From NCBI RefSeq assembly GCF_900292075.1, contig NZ_OLMV01000009.1:1-64000 (forward strand): a DNA stretch of 64,000 nucleotides, in the 5' to 3' direction. The notes beneath the pieces were generated by a model. That model had not been told where the DNA came from. It saw nothing but the letters and a program-made list of their open reading frames with translations, and made no database searches. Shown piece after piece: positions 1-7,138 of the stretch (position 1 is the first letter of the stretch; each line of letters opens with the position of its first letter). The translations under genes were made by a program, and so were the position numbers. Source of the stretch: Microbacterium timonense. Its GTDB lineage: Bacteria > Actinomycetota > Actinomycetes > Actinomycetales > Microbacteriaceae.

Positions 1-124
1 GGGGTACTCGGAGCTGACGACGGGTCTGAAGGGTGCGGTGGACGGCATCAATGACATGTCGGAGTCGCTGCTGGGCATGATGCGTGCCATTCAGGACCTC
101 GACCAGCAGCTCGCCGGCGGCTGA
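1..124 (+). CDS. WXG100 (ESAT-6-like) protein, C-terminal part
   Basis: This is the 3' end of a small type VII secretion protein cut by the window edge. Bases 1-127 are identical to 4074-4200, the end of the complete 95-aa gene at 3910-4197, so these are the last 40 residues of a second copy. The visible part is an amphipathic helix ending in DLDQQLAGG. WXG100 proteins form helical hairpins secreted as dimers through the ESX/T7SS pore. It heads the first of two similar cassettes (1-3789 and 3910-7019). No secretion machinery gene (EccC ATPase, EccD) is inside the window, so the system type is inferred from the family only. Confidence 0.85.
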   Translation, partial: GYSELTTGLKGAVDGINDMSESLLGMMRAIQDLDQQLAGG

Positions 125-132
125 ACCGCCCT

Positions 133-168
133 CCGCCGGCCGGGAGGGGTGGGCCCTCCCGCCGGCGG
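133..168 (+). terminator. GC-rich hairpin after the first WXG100 gene
   Basis: Bases 133-148 and 154-168 form a 15-bp stem with one bulged C and a 5-nt loop, 9 bases after the WXG100 stop. There is no U-tract, so it may be an attenuator or mRNA stabiliser that raises WXG100 output over the downstream genes. A hairpin of different sequence sits at the same place after the second WXG100 copy (4230-4264). Confidence 0.6.
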
Positions 169-208
169 GCGCGGCAACGACGGTCACGACGACAACTGAG
201 GAGAGCAC

Positions 209-502
209 GTGGGAGTCAAGGTCAGCTACGACGATCTGGGCGACCTGAGCACGCAGCTGCGGAACATCATCGACGAGTTCGAGCACGCGGGCGGGCGGCG
301 CCGCGATCTGGAGGGCGCCGTGGACCAGCCGTACGGCAAGAGCGAGCTGAAGGATGCCGCCCACGATTTCGAGGGCCGGTGGGACGACCGGCGCAAGCGC
401 CTGATGGACAGCTGCAAGACGGTCGCCGACCACCTCGACGGCGTCATCAAGGGATTCCAGGACTTCGACGTAGACGCGGCCAGCCGGTCTGAGAACAGGT
501 GA
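209..502 (+). CDS. small helical WXG100-like partner protein
   Basis: A 97-aa, charged, all-helical protein starting at GTG 209 behind a GAGGAGA ribosome site. It contains a central FEGRWDDR turn (Trp near residue 57) where WXG100 proteins carry W-x-G, so it is probably a divergent member that pairs with the first WXG100 or with the large protein encoded next. Its stop overlaps the GTG of the 499 gene, showing translational coupling. The gene at 4284 occupies the same place in the second cassette and is about the same length, but clear residue-level similarity is limited. Role as secretion partner or chaperone is inferred from size and position. Confidence 0.65.
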   Translation: MGVKVSYDDLGDLSTQLRNIIDEFEHAGGRRRDLEGAVDQPYGKSELKDAAHDFEGRWDDRRKRLMDSCKTVADHLDGVIKGFQDFDVDAASRSENR

Positions 503-1719
503 GCGACATGTCCGTGACGCCATACATGCCCTCGCACACGCCCAAGGGCACCATGATCGACATGCTTCGCGGCGATGCCGACGAGGTGAAGACCCGCGGT
601 CAGCAGATCGTCGACCTCGGCACCGACATGTCGTCCGCGTGGCGCCTGATCTCACGCCTGGTCGACGACGGCGCCGAGATGGAGGGGCAGTCCATCGAGA
701 AGCTGCGCGAGCTGTGCGAGAAGGTCAGCTCCGACCTCTCCGACGCCGCCGACCTGTACGCCGCGGTGGGTCCGCACATCCTCCAGTACGGCAACGACCT
801 CGCCACCTCGAAAGCGGTCATCGACCCGCTCGTGACGGACCTGCTGGACCTGTGGGACGAGTACTACACGCTCAGCCACAGCGCCGAGACCGCCGAGGGC
901 GCCGTGCCCCGCGAGCCCGACGACGACGCAGACGCCGACGAGAAGTCGGCGTACGACACGGCGTCCGCCAACGCCGAGGAGAAGCGGGGCCTCGCCACCG
1001 CCAAGAAAACCGAGTGGAACGAGAAGGCCGCCGCGTACGACGACGCGTGGGACGACTGGTTCGATGCGTTCGATGCCGCCGCGAAGAACATCAAGGAGGG
1101 CTTCAGCGGCAAGATCGAGGACTCCTGGAAGGACGACGTCCGCGGCGCGCTGGAGTTCGCCGCCAACGTCCTCGCGGTCGCCGGCATCGTGCTCGCCGTG
1201 CTCGCCATCGTCATCGGCGGCCCGATCATCGCCGCGCTGGCCGCGATCGTCGCGGTGGCCACCCTCGCCGTCGCCCTGACACGCAAACTGGCGTTCGACG
1301 ACGGCAGCTGGTGGGATGTCGCCTTCGGCGTGATCGGGGTCATCCCGTTCATCGGCCCCGCCGCTCGCACCATCCGGGGCCTGGGGAGCGCCTCCGGGTG
1401 GCGGGCGCTGGGCACCGCGTTCGGCGATGACGCGATTCGCCTCGCCGGCCTGCGCGCGGTCTCGTTCGACGACTGGGCGTCGGGCCTGAACGCCCTGCGC
1501 GGCACGACCTTCGCCGACAAGGCGGCCGATTTCTCCGCCGCATTGTTCTCGGGCAAGAACATCGACGACTGGGCGCGTATGGGCTCGACGGGACGCGACG
1601 CGCTCAACACCGTCAGCACTGTCTGGGTGGCGCAGTTCCAGATCGTCGGCCAGATCAAGGACAGCACGGGGGGCGCCTGGCCTGGTGCGTTCGACCCGGA
1701 CCAGAACCCGTTCTCGTGA
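499..1719 (+). CDS. large T7SS-associated effector-like protein with hydrophobic core
   Basis: 406 aa from GTG 499, overlapping the previous stop. Residues about 20-205 are alpha-helical and acidic with coiled-coil character, like an LXG/WXG-type secretion domain. Residues about 222-255 are a long Ala/Val/Ile-rich segment able to span a membrane. A motif GSWWDVAFGVIGVIPFIGP follows, then a soluble tail ending NPFS. The 375-aa protein of the second cassette has the same order and a related motif (GDWTDFAVGALGLLAGG), so the two look like divergent paralogues. No toxin domain is recognisable in the short C-terminus. It may be a secreted structural or membrane-targeting protein rather than a toxin; both remain open. 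Confidence 0.65.
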   Translation: MSDMSVTPYMPSHTPKGTMIDMLRGDADEVKTRGQQIVDLGTDMSSAWRLISRLVDDGAEMEGQSIEKLRELCEKVSSDLSDAADLYAAVGPHILQYGNDLATSKAVIDPLVTDLLDLWDEYYTLSHSAETAEGAVPREPDDDADADEKSAYDTASANAEEKRGLATAKKTEWNEKAAAYDDAWDDWFDAFDAAAKNIKEGFSGKIEDSWKDDVRGALEFAANVLAVAGIVLAVLAIVIGGPIIAALAAIVAVATLAVALTRKLAFDDGSWWDVAFGVIGVIPFIGPAARTIRGLGSASGWRALGTAFGDDAIRLAGLRAVSFDDWASGLNALRGTTFADKAADFSAALFSGKNIDDWARMGSTGRDALNTVSTVWVAQFQIVGQIKDSTGGAWPGAFDPDQNPFS

Positions 1720-1779
1720 TCGGCGCTCTGCGGCCCACGGCGGTGCGGACCGCGCGCGCCTGGATGGGAGACTGGTGCG

Positions 1780-2397
1780 GTGAGTGACCTGCGCAGCGAG
1801 CTGAGGGGCCGCGTGGCACCCTCACTGCCCACCTATCGCATGCTCCTTCCACTCGGCTGGCAGTCGTACGACCTCAGCGCCCAGACCGAGCGCGAGCTGG
1901 TCGGCGCGGCCCGCAGCCGGCTGTCGGCGGCCGGGCGCGCCGACCTCGCCGCCGGGCTGATCGGCCAGGTCGGCGACGTCTTCCGCAGCCTGCGCGGTCA
2001 GGATGCCTTCGCCATCGCGCTCGCGGGCGAATCGGCGCCGAGCTGGGCGCTCGGGGCGGCGAGCCTGGTGGGCCTGCGGCGCACCGCGACTCCCGAGCTG
2101 CCGCTGGACGCCATCGTGGAGGATGCCGTCCGCAACCGTGGCGGGGTCGCCGTCGGGGAAGGGCACCGGATCGTGCGGTGGACCGATCGACGCCCGGTCA
2201 CCGTCGAGCAGGTGCCGGCCATCTCGTTCCTGATCAACTACCTGATCCCCGTCCCGGGCACGCGCCGTACGCAGGCCGTGCAGTGGACCGCGACCGTCGC
2301 CCACGGGCCCGATCTCGCCGAGGACGACCCCGTCCTCCTCGCGTGGGTCGCGCTGTTCGATCATCACGTCGCCACCTTCACGTGGAGCACACGCTGA
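1780..2397 (+). CDS. hypothetical T7SS-cassette protein, possible Mog1/PsbP-like fold
   Basis: 205 aa, GTG start at 1780, no signal peptide or membrane segment. Near the N-terminus the pattern LPLGWQSYDLS, and C-terminal strands ending VALFDHHVATFTWSTR, resemble Mog1/PsbP/LpqN-like proteins that accompany ESX loci. This is a weak, pattern-level resemblance. The 210-aa protein at 5712 sits at the same position in the second cassette and shares the early G-W-x-x-[FY] pattern and an aliphatic C-terminal strand. Only 1 base separates this gene from the next. Function unknown; a cytosolic accessory or immunity-type role is conceivable. Confidence 0.5.
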   Translation: MSDLRSELRGRVAPSLPTYRMLLPLGWQSYDLSAQTERELVGAARSRLSAAGRADLAAGLIGQVGDVFRSLRGQDAFAIALAGESAPSWALGAASLVGLRRTATPELPLDAIVEDAVRNRGGVAVGEGHRIVRWTDRRPVTVEQVPAISFLINYLIPVPGTRRTQAVQWTATVAHGPDLAEDDPVLLAWVALFDHHVATFTWSTR

Positions 2398-2398
2398 C

Positions 2399-3016
2399 AT
2401 GCAGATCACCCTGAGGCACGACCCCGCGCGGACCATCCCCGTCGACGACGCCCTCCGCTCACCGGACGAGCGCACGATCTGGGCGCGCGAGAGCGCGTAT
2501 GCGTTCGCCGCACGCAACGGCCTCGATGACGCGGCCGCCGAGCGGATCGCCCTGGCGCTCGAAGACGTCGCGGCCGCCACAGGTGACGACCGCAAGAACC
2601 TGCTGCTCGTCGGCGCGGAGGGCCGCGTCGTCGCGCCGCTGACCGTCTTCGCCGCCGCTGAGCCGTTGACCGACGCGGAGCAGGCGGCCTTCCTGTGGTC
2701 GCCCGCGGCACTGCTGCCGGCGACGACCGAGGTCGTGGCATCCGAGCATCTCGGGCCCGGCTTCTCCGCGACGCTCCTCGAGCGCCACGGCGACCACGAC
2801 TTCGGCTTCCGTCGGTGGCTGTTCGTCGGCGAGAACGCGACCGTCGGAGCCGTCCTCGGGCCGGTCGCACCCTATGGGCTGATCTTCGTCGAGGATGCCG
2901 CCGCCGACGTCATGCGCGAGTCCACGCTCGACGGATTCATCCCCGCCCGCGACGACACGCGGGTGCGCGAGCTGGACGCGGCGGTCACGCGCGTGGGAGA
3001 GGACTGGCCGCTGTGA
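2399..3016 (+). CDS. hypothetical T7SS-cassette protein
   Basis: 205 aa from ATG 2399, one base after the previous stop. The protein is soluble, acidic, Ala/Asp-rich and has no recognisable catalytic motif; a possible internal pattern is alternating beta strands around LLLVGAEGRVVAPLTVF and RRWLFVGENATVGAVLGP. It ends in a GTGA overlap with the membrane protein at 3013, so the two are co-translated. There is no equivalent in the second cassette, which makes it a cassette-specific gene. I do not recognise the family. Confidence 0.45.
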   Translation: MQITLRHDPARTIPVDDALRSPDERTIWARESAYAFAARNGLDDAAAERIALALEDVAAATGDDRKNLLLVGAEGRVVAPLTVFAAAEPLTDAEQAAFLWSPAALLPATTEVVASEHLGPGFSATLLERHGDHDFGFRRWLFVGENATVGAVLGPVAPYGLIFVEDAAADVMRESTLDGFIPARDDTRVRELDAAVTRVGEDWPL

Positions 3017-3789
3017 GCGAGCGCACGCTGGAGGCCCTCGTCGACGAGACGGACGAATGGGGTCCGCTGCAATGGTGGCGGCTCGAACTGCGTTCCTTCG
3101 TCGAAGCGCCGCGCGCACAGCACACGCTGGTCGTCCTCGCGCCCAAAGAGGCGGTGCGCGCCGAGCACCCCGGTGTCTCCGCCGGGAGCTGCCTGCAATC
3201 GCTCGCGTACATGTTCCTGCTCATCGCCCCGTTGGTGGGTGCGGCGGCCATGCTGCGCTGGGTCGTCGGCGGGAGCGCCTACGATTTCCCGCTCGCCTTC
3301 GCCGGCATCCTGACGCTCATCTCGCTCCCCATCACGGGATGGAGCCAGCTGCAGCGTCGTCGGTTCCCCCGTGCCGTCGCACGGTCGGCCCTGATCTCCA
3401 ACACGCTCATGCACGTGCTGCCCGGGCTGTTCACGGTGACGATCGCGCTCACGGCCGGTCGCGAGCTGCTGGACGGCGGTGCGTGGGTCTGGGTGGCCGT
3501 GATCGTCGCGGACGTGATCATCTACGCCGCGAATTTCGTGCGCGGCAACACGATCGCGGGAGGCCCGCAGAACCCGATCGACAACGTCGACCAGAGCATC
3601 TCGGAGATCCCCGCCGAGCAGCTCCGGCAGATCATGGCCGATCGCGACGGGGCGATCGATCTGCTGCTCCAACGGGGGAGGATCAGCGCGGCCGAGGCGG
3701 CCGAAGCACGGGCGACCGCCCCCGGCCACCTCGCCCTGACGCTCGCCCCCGAGGCCGGATCCGGCTACTACCGACCCGACTCCGCGTGA
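3013..3789 (+). CDS. four-helix membrane protein of the first T7SS cassette
   Basis: 258 aa; GTG 3013 chosen because it overlaps the upstream TGA (GTGA). After about 58 soluble residues come four hydrophobic segments (around LQSLAYMFLLIAPLVGAA, FPLAFAGILTLISLPI, NTLMHVLPGLFTVTIALT and VWVAVIVADVIIYAANF), then a soluble tail with a short acidic helix (IPAEQLRQIMADRDGAIDLL). No known family was recognised. It is the last gene of the first cassette. The second cassette also ends in a four-segment membrane protein (6354), which suggests that a membrane component is part of the module, perhaps anchoring or modulating the secretion complex. Confidence 0.55.
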   Translation: MSERTLEALVDETDEWGPLQWWRLELRSFVEAPRAQHTLVVLAPKEAVRAEHPGVSAGSCLQSLAYMFLLIAPLVGAAAMLRWVVGGSAYDFPLAFAGILTLISLPITGWSQLQRRRFPRAVARSALISNTLMHVLPGLFTVTIALTAGRELLDGGAWVWVAVIVADVIIYAANFVRGNTIAGGPQNPIDNVDQSISEIPAEQLRQIMADRDGAIDLLLQRGRISAAEAAEARATAPGHLALTLAPEAGSGYYRPDSA

Positions 3790-3853
3790 CGGTCCGGCCC
3801 TGGCCGCCGGTGATGGGGAATGGTCCCCATCGTGGGGTGTTGCGGGGGTCGGT

Positions 3854-3859
3854 TAGGTT
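3854..3859 (+). promoter_or_regulatory. -10 box of the second cassette
   Basis: TAGGTT 51 bases before ATG 3910, in the 120-bp gap after the first cassette. It is followed by a 5' leader with a GAGGGA ribosome site at about 3897-3902. No convincing -35 was found. The gap also holds a short GGGA-N4-TCCC hairpin near 3817. Confidence 0.5.
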
Positions 3860-3909
3860 GTGGGTGTCGGCCCGGTGCGGGTCGGGTTTTCTGAGTGAGG
3901 GAGTGGACG

Positions 3910-4197
3910 ATGGCCGATTTCGGTGCCTCGTATGCGGAGATGGAGCAGGTGGCGTCGTCGCTGTCGCAGGCTCGTGATGACATTCAGGGTCAGCTGGATT
4001 CGCTGAAGAGCCAGGTGGACACGTTGCTGGGTGAGGACTTCAAGACTCAGCACGCGTCGGGCAAGTTCGGTGAGGGGTACTCGGAGCTGACGACGGGTCT
4101 GAAGGGTGCGGTGGACGGCATCAATGACATGTCGGAGTCGCTGCTGGGCATGATGCGTGCCATTCAGGACCTCGACCAGCAGCTCGCCGGCGGCTGA
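3910..4197 (+). CDS. WXG100 (ESAT-6-like) secreted protein
   Basis: 95 aa, complete copy of the gene truncated at position 1. ATG 3910 is preferred over the in-frame ATG at 3895 because GAGGGA lies just upstream and the family starts with a short helix (MADFGASYAEMEQ). The protein is two amphipathic helices around a turn near LGEDFKTQHASGKF; the canonical W-x-G is replaced, as in many actinobacterial members. Codon use (GCT, GGT, CGT, GAT) is more T-rich than in surrounding genes. Exact identity with the first copy stops within 4 bases of the stop codon, so gene conversion or recent duplication is likely. Expected role: heterodimeric or homodimeric T7SS substrate. Confidence 0.85.
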   Translation: MADFGASYAEMEQVASSLSQARDDIQGQLDSLKSQVDTLLGEDFKTQHASGKFGEGYSELTTGLKGAVDGINDMSESLLGMMRAIQDLDQQLAGG

Positions 4198-4229
4198 ACC
4201 CCCCGGCCGCGCACGCAAAGCTCGACTGT

Positions 4230-4264
4230 CTGACCGGAGCGCCGCTCCCGCGGCCTCCGGTCAG
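4230..4264 (+). terminator. hairpin after the second WXG100 gene
   Basis: CTGACCGGAG at 4230-4239 pairs with CTCCGGTCAG at 4255-4264, and GCCGC with GCGGC inside, leaving a TCCC loop and one bulge. It is followed by CTGTTT. It sits between the WXG100 gene and its partner, exactly as hairpin 133-168 does in the first cassette, though the sequence differs. Confidence 0.6.
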
Positions 4265-4283
4265 CTGTTTCCGGAGGACTGTC

Positions 4284-4586
4284 ATGACCGATGTGCGGAT
4301 CGACTACGAAGCGATGGCCGCGAGCCGGTACGCGTACGCCAACATGCGCACGCTGCTGGACGGCGCGACCGGCGCGCTGTCGGACGTGTCGGGGTCGGCC
4401 GTACCGCAGGACGAACTCCGTCGCCGCCTCGAAGACCTTCACCGGTCGTGGGGCGGCGGCCTCGACAAGCTCGCGCGTTACGCGGAGGATGCCGGCGCCG
4501 GCCTCGAGGGCATCCTCGAGGCGTTCCAGGGTCTGGACAGCGAGCTGGGCGCGAGCATGGTGCCCGAGGAAGGCAGCGCGTCATGA
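4284..4586 (+). CDS. small WXG100-like partner protein
   Basis: 100 aa from ATG 4284, behind the GGAGG at about 4273-4277. Helical, with a central LHRSWGGGLDKL turn that gives a true W-x-G at about residue 57, and a C-terminal second helix. It fits the WXG100 superfamily and likely pairs with the large protein at 4583, with which it overlaps by ATGA. It occupies the slot of the 97-aa gene in the first cassette but is not an obvious copy, so the partner and effector pair diversify while the header WXG100 stays constant. Confidence 0.7.
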   Translation: MTDVRIDYEAMAASRYAYANMRTLLDGATGALSDVSGSAVPQDELRRRLEDLHRSWGGGLDKLARYAEDAGAGLEGILEAFQGLDSELGASMVPEEGSAS

Positions 4587-5710
4587 CGGACTTCAGCGCC
4601 CTCGGGTTCGATCCGGCGCCGGGCGACCTGGCGACGCTCGACCGCTACGTCAACGCGCTGTCGGCCGGCTGCGACGGCGTGGACGACGCGCTGTCGATGC
4701 TCGACGGCGGCGACGACTCCGAGTGGGTGGGGTTGTCGGCCACGGCATTCCGTGCCTCGATGAGCGAGGACTTCCGGCCGCACCTCACCGACACGGGCGA
4801 GGCGCTGCGCACCTCGCGCGACGCGCTGCGTACGTGGGCGACGCAGCTCAGCTCGTTCCAGCAGCGCGCCCAGGCACTGGCCGAGGAGGCCGATGCCGCG
4901 GCCGCCCGTGTGGCCGCGTGCGAGACCGCGCACGCGTCTGCGGTGCGGCACAAGGACGATGAGGATGCCGACCCCGGTGCCGTCTCGGATGCCGCCCTCG
5001 CGCTCGGAAGCGCGGGCGCCGAGCTCGAGGAGATCCGCGCCTCGGCTCGCAGCCTCAAGACGGAGGTCGACGCCGAGGCCGCCGTGGCCGCGCGGTCGCT
5101 GAACGACGCGGGCGGCATCCTCGACAGTTACGCGGGCAACGCGTTCTCGAACTTCCTCGGCGATGCGGGCGAGTGGCTGGCCGACGCCGGCACCTGGCTC
5201 ATGGACAATGTGGTGCCGATCCTCGAGGACATCCTCCGGGCGGCGCTGCCGATCATCGCGATCCTGTCGCTCTTCATCCCCGTGCTCGGGACGGTCGCGC
5301 TCATCATGTCGATCGCGCTCGTCGCGATCGACGGGCTGCAGGCGCTGACCGGCCGTGGTGACTGGACGGATTTCGCCGTCGGCGCCCTGGGCCTGTTGGC
5401 CGGCGGGGCTCTCGGCATGGCGGCGAAGTCGCTCATCGGCCCGGGAGGTCAGGTTCTCATCCCCTCGATCCAGCGCATGACTCCTGCATTGGCCGGCGGC
5501 GGCACGGCGGCCGGCTCGCTGGCGGTCGCGTTGAACGTGAACCTGCCCAACCTGGTCTCGAACACCTACTGGGCGATGTCCCAGGCGAAGGATGCGCACG
5601 ACAACGGCGAGAGCTTCGTCGAGAGCCTCAGCGGTTCCTGGCAGAACCTGGCCGAGCGCGTCGACAACACCATCCAGGGCAACGGCCCTCGCACCGACGA
5701 TGAGCTGTGA
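4583..5710 (+). CDS. large T7SS-associated effector-like protein
   Basis: 375 aa; ATG 4583 overlaps the preceding TGA. Residues 1-95 form a helical domain with the pattern EWVGLSATAFRASM, like a WXG/LXG secretion domain. Residues about 97-170 are Ala/Glu-rich coiled coil, about 200-255 hydrophobic (PIIAILSLFIPVLGTVALI), followed by GDWTDFAVGALGLLAGGALG. The order and the G-x-W-x-D motif match the 406-aa protein of the first cassette. The tail is short, about 75 residues, with no toxin signature. Most likely a T7SS substrate or membrane-inserting component; effector activity is not shown. Confidence 0.65.
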   Translation: MTDFSALGFDPAPGDLATLDRYVNALSAGCDGVDDALSMLDGGDDSEWVGLSATAFRASMSEDFRPHLTDTGEALRTSRDALRTWATQLSSFQQRAQALAEEADAAAARVAACETAHASAVRHKDDEDADPGAVSDAALALGSAGAELEEIRASARSLKTEVDAEAAVAARSLNDAGGILDSYAGNAFSNFLGDAGEWLADAGTWLMDNVVPILEDILRAALPIIAILSLFIPVLGTVALIMSIALVAIDGLQALTGRGDWTDFAVGALGLLAGGALGMAAKSLIGPGGQVLIPSIQRMTPALAGGGTAAGSLAVALNVNLPNLVSNTYWAMSQAKDAHDNGESFVESLSGSWQNLAERVDNTIQGNGPRTDDEL

Positions 5711-5711
5711 C

Positions 5712-6344
5712 ATGGGCCGAGCGAGGAGCGCCGATCGCGTGTGGCAGCGCATGCCGCAGGGCTGGATCGAGTTCACATCCTTCGGCGAAGCCACGCCGGA
5801 CGAGTGGCTGGAGTGGTATCTCGCCAGCGGCGAGGGATGGCTGCCGGATGCGGCTCGCGCGGCGATCGTGGACGGGTTCCGCGCCGGCGTCACCGCCTTC
5901 GCCGGCAGCGACTTCGACCGGGCGGGCGTGTCCATCACGCTCGGCGAGCGTCCGGCCGTCACGTTCCTCTGCACCAACGTGGTGAGGGTGGTCGAGGGGA
6001 CGGATGCCCCGTCGCTCGAGTTCCACCGATTCTTCCCGCTCGCGCGATTCGGCGTCGACTCGACGGCCGAGACGTTCACCGCGCCCGACGGGCGTGTGGG
6101 CACCGTGGCCTCCGGCACGCTCGAGCTCGCCGGAAGCCGCGTCATCACGACCGTCGGCGAGATCCGGCTGTCCGCCGGCGACGGAACGGTGCTCGTCATG
6201 GGAATGTGCTCGGATGCCGCGCAGCGCCGCGAACTGGCGGTGCTGACCGCGTTCACCCTGTCGACCGTTCAGGTGCTGCCTGCGGGAGTCGAGCCGGCGT
6301 GGCCGGAGGCGCCCGCGACCGGACCTGCTGCCGGCACACCGTAG
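5712..6344 (+). CDS. hypothetical T7SS-cassette protein, possible Mog1/PsbP-like fold
   Basis: 210 aa from ATG 5712, one base after the previous stop. Soluble, with an N-terminal pattern MPQGWIEFTSFG and a series of predicted beta strands (VSITLGERPAVTFLC, VGTVASGTLELAG, GTVLVMGM) ending in a helix-strand LAVLTAFTLSTVQVLP. It occupies the same place as the 205-aa protein at 1780 and shares its gross layout. That supports a conserved accessory role in the cassette. Family assignment is tentative. Confidence 0.5.
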   Translation: MGRARSADRVWQRMPQGWIEFTSFGEATPDEWLEWYLASGEGWLPDAARAAIVDGFRAGVTAFAGSDFDRAGVSITLGERPAVTFLCTNVVRVVEGTDAPSLEFHRFFPLARFGVDSTAETFTAPDGRVGTVASGTLELAGSRVITTVGEIRLSAGDGTVLVMGMCSDAAQRRELAVLTAFTLSTVQVLPAGVEPAWPEAPATGPAAGTP

Positions 6345-6347
6345 CCT
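6342..6347 (+). promoter_or_regulatory. leaderless -10 box TAGCCT
   Basis: TAGCCT lies exactly 6 bases before ATG 6354, so transcription should begin at the A of the start codon. It overlaps the stop codon (6342-6344) of the upstream gene. The same arrangement recurs elsewhere in the window. Confidence 0.6.
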
Positions 6348-6353
6348 GACCGT

Positions 6354-7019
6354 ATGGCTTTCGCACTGATCCGTCCGACCTCACGGGAGTGGACGGGCGA
6401 CGTTCCGACGGACGAGGATGCCGTCGCGCGGGCCGACCGGGTGGCTCTGCTCCTCCGTGCCGACTATGAACGCTGGTCGCGGTGGGCGTTCGGTCTGCTG
6501 GCGTTCGCCGCGACGGCGCTGGGCGTGTTCATCGTGGGAGGCATGCTCGATGCGATCGCGGCGCTCGGTTCGGCCGCAACGGTCGACGTCGTCCTCATCG
6601 CGGTGTCCGCACTGATCGCGATCGCGGGGGCTGCGGCGCTCCTGCGGCTCTGGCAGACGGGGCGGGTGCTCACGCGGGCGGCGACCGGCTGGCTGCGGCT
6701 TCCCTATCGCGCGGGCGGGCGCACCCGGCGTGCCGGCGGGTGGGTGCTGACGCGCACCGCCAATCTCGATCCACCGATCTTCGCACGGCTCATCACGGCG
6801 ACGCTCGCCCTGCTCCTGGCGATCGGGGGAATCGCCCTCGCCGCGCGCGACCTCGCGGGCGCATCCTTCACCGGACTGTCCGCGGCGGCCGGCGTCATCG
6901 GGATCGTCGCACTGGCGTGCGGGCTCGGCCAGGCGGGCGGCGTCATCCGGATCGTGTCGGGCGTGAGCGAAGGCGACCCGCTCTGGAGCCGCATCCGCTC
7001 CGGGCTCGCGCGGCGCTGA
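6354..7019 (+). CDS. four-helix membrane protein
   Basis: 221 aa. A soluble N-terminus of about 40 residues is followed by two pairs of hydrophobic helices (about 42-62 and 77-97; 140-160 and 168-190) separated by a basic cytosolic loop rich in Arg. No signal peptide or known domain. It ends the second T7SS cassette and parallels the membrane protein at 3013, but the TAGCCT box shows it can also be transcribed alone from a leaderless mRNA. Function unknown. Confidence 0.55.
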   Translation: MAFALIRPTSREWTGDVPTDEDAVARADRVALLLRADYERWSRWAFGLLAFAATALGVFIVGGMLDAIAALGSAATVDVVLIAVSALIAIAGAAALLRLWQTGRVLTRAATGWLRLPYRAGGRTRRAGGWVLTRTANLDPPIFARLITATLALLLAIGGIALAARDLAGASFTGLSAAAGVIGIVALACGLGQAGGVIRIVSGVSEGDPLWSRIRSGLARR

Positions 7020-7138
7020 TCACCGGCGTCCACCGGGACGCCGCATCGGTTCCGGCGTCGGCCTCGCGGGCGACATGCCGCCACAGCCGTGTCCGATTTC
7101 CGCGAGCGGGCGTCGGTGCCCCGTGTCAGGCTAGGGGC

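Noticed and set aside
226..537. 103-codon minus-strand ORF opposite the 97-aa protein
   Set aside because: Shadow of the coupled plus-strand genes; no ribosome site.
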